From positions 107,749,981-107,813,980 of the forward strand of contig JALMGJ010000002.1 in the NCBI GenBank assembly GCA_023362775.1: a stretch of 64,000 nucleotides of DNA, written 5' to 3'. The notes beneath the pieces were generated by a model. It did no database searches. It was not told where the DNA came from and saw nothing but the letters and a program-made list of their open reading frames with translations. Position 1 is the first letter of the stretch; every line of letters begins with the position of its first letter. Both the position numbers and the translations under genes were made by a program. This document shows, piece by piece, positions 56,917 to 64,000 of this stretch. This stretch comes from Charina bottae. Taxonomy: Eukaryota; Chordata; Lepidosauria; Squamata; Charinaidae.

Positions 56917-57150
56917 TGAGAGCCAGTTTGGTGTAGTGGTTAAAGCATCAGGCTAGATACGGGGAGACTGTGAGTTCTAGTCCCGCCTTAGGCACAAAGC
57001 CAGCTGGGGACCTAACCCTAACTCTCTCTCAGCCCTAGGAAGGAGGCAATGGCAAACCACTTCTGAAAAACATTGCCAAGAAAACTGAAGTGACTTGTCC
57101 AGGCAGTCTCTTAGAATCGGACACAATTGAATGGATTAAAAAACAACAAC
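56917..57150 (+). mobile_element. Sauria-type tRNA-derived SINE, nearly full length
   Basis: Head GAGAGCCAGTTTGGTGTAGT with A box, B-box region GAGTTCTAGTCCCGCC, body GGCAATGGCAAACCACTTC, and 3' end TCGGACACAATTGAATGGAT followed by an A-rich tail. One of the most complete copies in the window. Confidence 0.9.
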
Positions 57151-57883
57151 ATACATACATAAATTTCTATGAATCAACCCAATTAACACTTCCAGGATTA
57201 TTGCACAGTTTGGAATAAAATTAACTATTAAATTATGCATCGTTTTGGATTTTATTATGCAAATTGTATCTAAGCAATGTGTGCATCAGGGAAAGTTGTA
57301 TGCAAGAAAGAAATGAAATCCAAAATGTATTTATTAAAGAAAGATTATTACAAAATGTATATGTTTGAAAAATATGCATATAAAAATAAATGCAAAAAAA
57401 CCTTAATTATCTTTTTTTAAAATCACAGAAAGGTGTTGCAACTTGACAGAAAAGATTGATGATCAAGTAAATGAAAAATTGAAATACACCAGATAATGTC
57501 TGAATTATATATCTCTATTAACACAATAAATAGAGAATAAAGAATAGATTTAAGGGACTAGATTTAGTATATAGGATCCCAGAAGAACTATGGACAGAAG
57601 TTCACAACATTGTTCAGGAGGCGGCAACAAAAAACGTCTCAAAGAAAAAGAAAACCAAGAAGGCAAAATAGCTGTCTGCTGAGACACTGGAAATAGTCCA
57701 AGAAAGAAGGAAAGTAAAAGGCAACAGTGATAGGGGGAGATATGCCCAATTAAATGCAAAATTCCAGAGGTTAGCCAGAAGAGACAAGGAATAATTTTTA
57801 AATAAGCAATGTGCGGAAGTGGAAGAAGACAATAGAGTTTTCTTCCAGAAAATTAGAAACATTGGAGGTAAATTCCAGGCAAA

Positions 57884-59570
57884 ATGGGTATGATCAAAAA
57901 CAAAGATGGCAAGGACCTAAGAGAAGCAGAAGAGATCAAGAAAAGGTGGCAAGAATATATGGAAGATCTCTATAGGAAGGATAATAATATCAGGGATAAT
58001 AATATCGGGGATAATAATATCGGGGATAGCTTTGACGGTGTGGTCAGTGAGTTAGAGCCAGACATCCTGAAGAGTGAGGTTGAATGGGCCTTAAAAAGCA
58101 TTGCTAATAACAAGGCAGGAGGAGACAACGGTATCCCAGCTGAACTGTTTAAAATCTTGCAAGATGATGCTGTCAAGGTAATGCATGCCATATGCCAGCA
58201 AATTTGGAAAACACAAGAATGGCCATCAGATTGTAAAAAATCAACCTATATTCCCATACCAAAGAACAGAAACACTAAAGAATGTTCAGACTATCGAACA
58301 GTAGCACTTATTTAACATGCCAGTAAGGTAATGCTCAAGATCTTGCAAGGTAGACTCCAGCAATTCATGGAGCGAGAATTGCCAGAAGTACAAGCTGATT
58401 TTAGAAAAGGCAGAGGAACTAGAGACCAAATTGCCAATTTCCGCTGGATAATGGAGAAAGCCAGAGAGTTTCAGAAAAACATCTATTTTTGTTTTATTGA
58501 CTATTATAAAGCCTTTGACTGTGTGGATCATAACAAATTGTGGAAAGTTCTCGGTGGTATGGGGATACCAAGTCATCTTGTCTGCCTCCTGAGGAATCTG
58601 TATAATGACCAAGTAGCGACGGTAAGAACAGATCACGGAACAACAGACTGGTTTAAGATTGGGAAAGGAGTATGGCAGGGTTGTATACTCTCACCCTACC
58701 TATTCAATCTGTATGCAGAACACATCATGCGACATGCTGGACTTGATGAATCTCAGGCTGGAGTTAAAATCACTGGAAGAAACATTAACAATCTCAGATA
58801 TGCAGACGATAACACTTTAATGGCTGAAAGCGAGGAGGAGCTGAGGAGCCTTATGATGAAGGTGAAAGAAGAAAGTTGAAAAGCTGGGTTGCAGTTAAAC
58901 ATCAGAAAAAAAAAGATTATGGCAATGAGCTTGATTGATAATTGGCAAATAGAGGGAGAAAACATGGAGGCAGTGACAGACTTTGTATTTCTACGCACAA
59001 AGATTACTGCAGATGCTGACTGCAGCCAGGAAATCAGAAGATGTCTACTTCTTGGGAGAAGAGCAATGACAAATCTTAATAAAATAGTTAAGAGCAGAGA
59101 CATCACACTGACAACAAAGATCCGCATAGTCATAGCAATGGTATTCCCCATAGTAACCTATGGCTGCAAGAGCTGGACCATAAGGAAGGCTGAGCGAAGG
59201 AAGATAGATGCTTTTGAACTGTGGTGTTGGGAGAAAAATTCTGAGAGTGCCTTGGACTGCAAGAAGATCAAACCAGTCCATACTCCAGGAAATAAAGCCA
59301 GACTGCTCACTTGAGGGAATGATATTAAAGGCAAAACTGAAGTACTTTGGCCACATAATGAGAAGACAGGATACCCTGGAGAAGATGCTGATGCTAGGGA
59401 AAGTGGAAGGCAAAAGGAAGAGAGGACGACCAAGGGCAAGGTGGATGGATGATATTCTGGAGGTGACAGATTTGACTGTGGGGGAGCTGGGGATGGCAAC
59501 GGCCGACAGGAAGCTCTGGCGCGGGCTGGTCCATGAAGTCACAAAGATTCGGAAGCGACTGAACAAATAA
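57884..59570 (+). pseudogene. Bov-B ORF: RT and C-terminal part, several breaks
   Basis: Segments: 57884-58315 (EEIKKRWQEYMEDLYRKDNN, then NNKAGGDNGIPAELFKIL), 58331-58879 with the catalytic RT (FIDYYKAFDCVDHNKLW, GKGVWQGCILSPYLFNLYAE, NNLRYADDNTLMAES), 58889-59314 (thumb and connection; YGCKSWTIRKAERRKIDAFE), and 59208-59570 with KLKYFGHIMRRQDTLEK and the terminal LWRGLVHEVTKIRKRLNK. The RT aspartates in FIDY and YADD are kept; the usual arginine before QG is tryptophan (GVWQG). A 15-bp in-frame repeat at about 57979-58026 gives repeated DNNI units. Confidence 0.9.
57979..58026 (+). repeat. In-frame 15-bp tandem repeat in Bov-B
   Basis: Three copies of a 15-base unit (GGATAATAATATCGG and variants) encode repeated DNNIG/DNNIR units. 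Confidence 0.85.
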
Positions 59571-59588
59571 ACAACAAATTAACACAAT

Positions 59589-59799
59589 GCTCAAATTGTA
59601 CAAAGACCAAATAGATAACATGGAAAAGTTGCTGTTGTACCAGTTTTATGCACTGAAAAGGACACCGTTATGATAGGTGGACAGTTGGCACCCAAATTCC
59701 AATGTTGTGGTTCAAATAAAATCTCCTGGAAGCTGCTATTGTATATGGAGGACCAATTCTAAATACCTATTACTATTATTTACTTTTAAAAAATTCAAA
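59589..59799. other. No gene seen
   Basis: Short AT-rich interval between Bov-B and L1. Confidence 0.4.
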
Positions 59800-60309
59800 A
59801 CACGAGGACTTGTGGTGAAGATGGACGGCAGCTGGAGAAAATTGGAAGAGGCTCCGTGAAGAAAACCAGAGACCACGCAGATCTGAGCCGGCTTCGTGAA
59901 ATTGAAAACAAAAGATTGTTTGTTTATTTTTTGTAATATTTTGGAATATTAATGGTGCTAACTCCCCAGTTAAAAGGAAACGATTATTCCAATTATTAAA
60001 TAAGTTAGACATTACATGTCTCCAGGAAACCCATATTAAAAAGACTGAAATAAATTATTTAATTAATAAAAAATTAGGATTAAAATTTATAACAGCAAAT
60101 GAAAAAAAATGGAGTAGTAATATACTGTATATAAAACCCTATTTAAAACCAAAATTAATACAAAAAGACGATAATGGGAGATATATTATAATTGAAATTG
60201 AAATTCAAAATTCTAAAATATTAATAATTGGTTTATACATAGGCTGACCATATCTCCTTGAGACAAAATCGGGACATTGGGATGGAAAAAATGGGACAGG
60301 GGTCCCTAC

Positions 60310-60856
60310 CCCCCGGGTCCACATGATTGGCTCCTGCCTGCAAAGCCACCCCCGATCCGTGAGATTGGCTCCCGCCTGCAAACTCCACCCCCTGGTCCAT
60401 GTGATTGGCTCCCGCCTGCAAACCCCGCCCCCCAGTCCACGTGATTGGCTCCTGCCTGCAAAGCCACCCCCGATCCGTGAGATTGGCTCCCGCCTGAAAA
60501 CTCCGCCCCCTGGTCCATGTGATTGGCTCCCACCTGCAAACCCCACCCCCCGGTCCATGCGATTGGCTCCCGCCTGTAAACCCTGCCCCCCAGTCCACGT
60601 GATTGGCTCCCACCTGCAAACTCTGCCCCCGCCTGTGCGACTGGCTCCCGCCAGCAAACCCTGCCCCGGTCCACCCAATTGGCTCCCGCTTGCAAACCCT
60701 GCCCCCCAGTCCATGTGGTTGGCTCCCGCCTGCAAACCCTGCTCCCTGTTCGTGCGATTGGCTGCCACCTGCAAACCCTGCCCCCGGTCCACCCAATTGG
60801 CTCCTGCCTGCAAACCCTGCCCCCAGTCCACCCAATTGGCTCCCGCCTGCAACCCC
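60310..60856. repeat. Minisatellite: about 14 units of 39 bp with CCAAT and GC boxes
   Basis: Each unit contains ATTGGCTCC or a variant (complement GGAGCCAAT, an NF-Y-type CCAAT box), CGCCTGCAAA and a GC-rich CCCCGCCCCC block that fits Sp1-type boxes. Units 1-3 and 4-6 repeat as a trimer of about 118 bp. CACGTGATTGG occurs in at least two units, which adds an E-box. A single unit occurs in the element at 30090-30881. Confidence 0.88.
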
Positions 60857-60879
60857 CCCCATCCATGGAAAAATTGATT

Positions 60880-61335
60880 ACTTGCTCAGAGTAATCACAC
60901 ACACACGCTCCCCACACTCTCTTTCCCTAGCCTCCCCGTGACCAAATGCACCGGCACCTGTTACAGGGAGGCTGGAGAAAGAGAGTGTGGGGAGCGTGTG
61001 TGTGTAATTACTCTGAGCAAGTAATCATGCGCGCACACACACACACGCACCCCACACTCTCTTTCCCTAGCCTCCCCGAGACCAAATGCACTGGCACCTG
61101 TTGCAGGGAGGCTGGAAAAAGAGAGTGTGGGGAGTGTGTGTGCGCGATTACTCTGAGCAAGTAATCACATGCACGCACACACACACACACACACACACCA
61201 CACTCTCTTTCCCTAGCCTCCCCGTGACCAAATGCACCGGCACCTGTTGCAGGGAGGCTGGAGAAAGAGAGTGTGGGGTGCATGTGTGTGTGTGTGTGCG
61301 TGATTACTTGCTCAGAGTAATCACACACACACGCT
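60880..61335. repeat. Three tandem near-palindromic units, about 145 bp each
   Basis: Arms of about 60 bp begin with GATTACTTGCTCAGAGTAAT, contain CA repeats and CCCACACTCTCTTTC, and are followed by a 25-30-nt centre with CCAAATGCACCGGCACCTG. The complementary arm follows, and the pattern repeats three times with shared ends. The CA/TG tracts differ in length between units. Strong hairpins are expected. Confidence 0.87.
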
Positions 61336-61556
61336 CCCCACACAACTGGGCTTCCAGTTGCCACGCTGATAGGGCCTCTTCCAGGCTGCCTCCAATGGCA
61401 AGTCCAGCTCCAGTCCTCCTTCCTGTCTTCCTGTCCTCCTTCCCGCCCGGTTTAAAAAAGGGACAAAATTGAGATTTTAATCAAAACGACGGGACGGTTG
61501 AAAAATGCTTAAAAAACGGGACTGTCCCGTTCAAAACGGGACGTATGGTCAGCCTA

Positions 61557-61977
61557 TTTATATGCCCCAAATAATAATCATTTTTTTTATAAAGAATTAG
61601 CAAATGTTCTTTTAGAATATACACAAAACAACTTCATAATAATGGGTGATTTAAATGGAGTAGTTTTGCCAAAAATAGATAAAGAATTGCAATGTCAAAT
61701 TAATAACCACCAAGGTAAACTACCTAAAGAAGTCTTTGAAATGATGAAAAATTTAAATTTAATAGATGCCTGGAGAAGTCAAAACAGAAATACTAGAGAA
61801 TTTACTTTTTACTCCAATAGACACAAATCATTTTCAACAATAGATATGATTTGGGTATCAAAAAATTTGGAAAATAAAATCAAAGAAACATCAATCTTAC
61901 CAAGGACTTTATCAGACCACAATCCAGTACAAATAATTCTGAAGATAAACTCTAAAAAATTTAGATGGAGATTATAA
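61557..61977 (+). pseudogene. L1 endonuclease, C-terminal half
   Basis: Contains FIIMGDLNGVV with the catalytic aspartate and asparagine region, FTFYSNRHKSFSTIDMIWVS, and LSDHNPVQIIL with the catalytic histidine. The N-terminal half is at about 59945-60239 (LDITCLQETHIKK, including the catalytic glutamate). An inserted DNA element separates them. Confidence 0.88.
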
Positions 61978-62134
61978 GAAAAAGAATTACAAAACAAAAA
62001 TAAAAAAGAGGAAATTTTAAATCAAATTAAAATATTACAACTTCAATTAAAAATTTGGTGATGGAAGATATTGACAGAAAATTGAAATATATTAGACAGA
62101 GAAATTTCAAACAAGCAAACAGCCAGGTAGATGG

Positions 62135-63535
62135 TTGGCATACAAATTAAGAAAAGAAAGAGAAAAACGAATAATTTCTAAAATTAGAGAAAATGATGTG
62201 GATTTAATCCACAATGAGAAAATGAAAAAGGCTTTCCATGCTTACTATACAAAACTATATAAAAAACAACAAATACCATTGGAAAAAATTGAACAATATA
62301 TACAGGAATGTAATTTAGAAAAATTATCCAATGAACAAAAAGATATAACAAACAATTTGATTACAACTCAAGAAATAATAGATGCAATTAAGAAGTTGAA
62401 AATAGGTAAAACTCGAGGTCCTGATGGACTGTCTGCTGGCTACTATAAACATTTTAAAGAACAACTAACAGAACCACTCAAAAAACTATTCAATTCAGTA
62501 TTAGAAGGAAACACAATACCACAATCATGGACTGAAGCTGAAATTACTCTAATTCCAAAGGAAAATTAAGATTCAACGAAATGTCAAAATTACAGACCAA
62601 TTTCTTTATTAAATAATGATTATAAATTATTCACTATCATTTTGGCTGAAAGATTAAAGTTTTTTTTTACAAAATTTAATAAATTCGGATCAAAATGGAT
62701 TTCTTCCAAATAGACAAATAAAAGAAAATCTATGCACAGTAATAAATTTGATAGAATATGCGTATATACACAATGAGAAACCTATAACGCTATTATTTTT
62801 AGATGCATAAAAAGCCTTTGATAACGTAAATTGGGATTTCATAATTAAAACATTAGAACATAGAAATTTTGGAGAAAAATTTATAAAAGCAATTCAAGCT
62901 ATTTACAAATAACAAAAAGCCAAGATTATAGTGAATGAAGAAGAAACACAAGAATGCAATATAGAAAAAGGCACACGTCAAGGATGCCCATTATCTCCAT
63001 TAGTATTTATACTGGTACTAGAGGGTCTACTGGAAAAAATTAGAAAAGATGATAATTTAGAAGGAATTAAAATTAAAAAAGAAACTTACAAATTAAAAGC
63101 ATTTGCTGACGATTTGGTCATAATATTACAAAATCCAATAGACTCAATAGATAATTTAAACAAAAAACTGCAAGAATATGGAGATCTAGCAGGTTTTAAA
63201 ATAAACAAAAGACCAAGATGATAAACTTAAATATGACAAAAGAAGATCGAACGAAATTAGAACAAAAAACAGGATTCCAAAATGTAAAACAAATAAAATA
63301 TCTAGGGATACAGATAACTGCTAAAAATATAGATCTATTTAAAAACAATTATAGTACAACATGGAAAGAAATTAAAAAAGTTCTAGAGAAATGGGAATCT
63401 TTACAACTATCATTACTGGGTAGAATTGCGACTGTTAAGATGAATATACTACCAAGAATTCTGTATGTGTTCCAGACGATTCCAATAGTAATAACGGACC
63501 AAACCTTTCTAAAATGGCAAAGAGACATACTGTAA
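62135..63535 (+). pseudogene. L1 reverse transcriptase, broken
   Basis: Segments read KTRGPDGLSAGYYKHF (62402 onward), then a broken part with a stop near 62808 inside the FLDA-KAFDNV motif A, then EKGTRQGCPLSPLVFILVLE (motif B) and LKAFADDLVIIL (motif C, FADD), and IKYLGIQITAKN with RIATVKMNILPRILYVFQTI at the end. The aspartates of FADD are kept. About four frame breaks occur. Confidence 0.88.
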
Positions 63536-63655
63536 CTAAATTTATATGGCAAGGGAAAAAACCCAGAATAAAATTTAAATATTTACAAGATATAAAAGAA
63601 AGAGGAGGATTGGGATTGCCAAATCTAAAACTCATATCCACCATATGGTAAATTG

Positions 63656-64000
63656 TGTCCTTTCCCAACCTTTGACACATATCTTTTCCTCTATTCCCAA
63701 TTGTGAAATTTATGACAAAAACTGGCCTTGCAGTTTGACAGGGGAGAGGGAGATTTTCTTCATCATTCAATTCTTTGCCTTGGATGGGGAATTTCAAATT
63801 AATTTGTTGCTAGGTCTCTAGGATGAAGTTTCTGGGCCCATGGTATACCCACATTACATTCAAATAGAATGAATGCCATCCAGTGAAAGTTATGTCCAAG
63901 TCCTACTGAAATAAGTGGAACTCAAAATATGTAATCAAGTGCTCAAGTCTCATATTTTTTTGTGAAATGATTTAAAGTATTATTTTATGAAAAAAATTAA
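63656..64000. other. No gene seen
   Basis: Unassigned sequence after the truncated L1 end. Confidence 0.4.

Larger units (their letters stand above)
57528..59577 (+). mobile_element. Bov-B LINE, 2.05 kb, 5'-truncated, 11-bp TSD
   Basis: Perfect direct repeats ATTAACACAAT at 57517-57527 and 59578-59588 flank the element. It begins within the region after the endonuclease (translated trace RFKGLDLV near 57550) and continues through the RT to the 3' end ATTCGGAAGCGACTGAACAA with a short ACAACAA tail. Several stops and shifts break the frame (57669, about 57794, 58313, 58877, 59312). The clear duplication and intact 3' end mark it as a normal target-primed insertion. Confidence 0.95.
60240..61556. 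mobile_element. Non-autonomous DNA transposon (hAT-like), 1317 bp, repeat-filled
   Basis: Terminal inverted repeats TAGGCTGACCATA lie at both ends. Flanks TTTATACA (60232-60239) and TTTATATG (61557-61564) agree at 6 of 8 bases, consistent with an 8-bp duplication. Removing the element restores a continuous L1 endonuclease, which proves the insertion. The subterminal parts have several CGGGAC motifs. Inside are the 39-bp CCAAT-box array (60310-60856) and three near-palindromic units (60880-61335). There is no transposase. The predicted open frames are products of the repeats. Confidence 0.85.
59800..63655 (+). mobile_element. L1 LINE, leader plus ORF2, split by a DNA element
   Basis: The left part (59800-59930) looks like an L1 leader (GAAGATGGACGGCAGC) and leads directly into ORF2 with no ORF1. 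The endonuclease is interrupted at 60240 by a 1.3-kb DNA transposon and resumes at 61557. RT motifs follow up to about 63600. The 3' end, including the cysteine motif and tail, is missing after about 63655. Frame breaks are present, so it cannot be active. The element is AT-rich. Confidence 0.85.

Noticed and set aside
60205..60941. Open frames of about 200 codons on both strands with repeated blocks
   Set aside because: They are translations of the 39-bp array, whose unit length is a multiple of three. Several frames are open at once, so a protein is not supported.
60310..61335. CRISPR-like array of short repeats
   Set aside because: Units are contiguous or nearly so without unique spacers, the DNA is vertebrate and the repeats are inside a transposon.

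Overview
The window is eukaryotic nuclear DNA, most likely from a squamate reptile (lizard or snake). The evidence is AT-rich non-coding sequence full of retroelements typical of squamates: Bov-B LINEs (1-1450, 8.69 kb, 57.5-59.6 kb), tRNA-derived SINEs of the Sauria type, CR1/L2 and R4/Dong-type LINEs, L1, many hAT-like elements and long microsatellites. I recognise no host protein-coding exon, so the window is probably intergenic or a large intron. A snake is possible because of the microsatellite load, but I cannot decide this from sequence alone.

Layout. 1-9 kb: a Bov-B 5' part (minus), a LINE 3' end, a 5'-truncated non-LTR insert with a 13-bp target duplication (5737-6214), an R4-type 3' end and an internal Bov-B piece. 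9-20 kb: mostly unique sequence with SINEs, a hAT-like element with internal repeats (12031-12371), and a hAT MITE (12530-13148) that itself holds a solo LTR (12569-13046). 20-27 kb: an L1 5' end, a long 3'-truncated R4-type LINE (minus), and a nearly intact Tc1 transposon (25381-26927). 27-45 kb: sparse repeats, a GC-rich hAT-like element with a perfect 8-bp duplication (30090-30881), and a foldback element (about 38.04-38.61 kb). 45.5-55.4 kb: a class I (gammaretrovirus-like) endogenous retrovirus with one 5' LTR, gag, pol and env, all broken by a few lesions and without a recognisable 3' LTR. 55.5-64 kb: a CR1/L2 tail with a nested Bov-B end, a 2-kb Bov-B with an 11-bp duplication, and an L1 ORF2 split by a 1.3-kb DNA transposon packed with tandem and inverted repeats.

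How the parts relate. The SINE families share a short 3' motif with Bov-B, fitting mobilisation by Bov-B machinery. Nested insertions give relative ages: L1 before the 60-kb DNA element, hAT MITE before the solo LTR, CR1 before the 18.4-kb SINE, and Bov-B before the 88-bp insert. In the retrovirus, gag and pol lie in one frame separated by stop codons, and env would be made from a spliced message; a strong splice donor and a plausible acceptor are present.

The points I think most deserve follow-up are: the 60-kb DNA element, whose array repeats CCAAT and GC boxes about 14 times and is followed by three near-palindromic units; the retroviral polypurine tract followed directly by a perfect 18-nt match to a tRNA-Gly primer site; and the 0.83-kb pol-env spacer with an extra membrane-protein-like ORF. 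Family names rest on motif recognition by eye; no database search was run.
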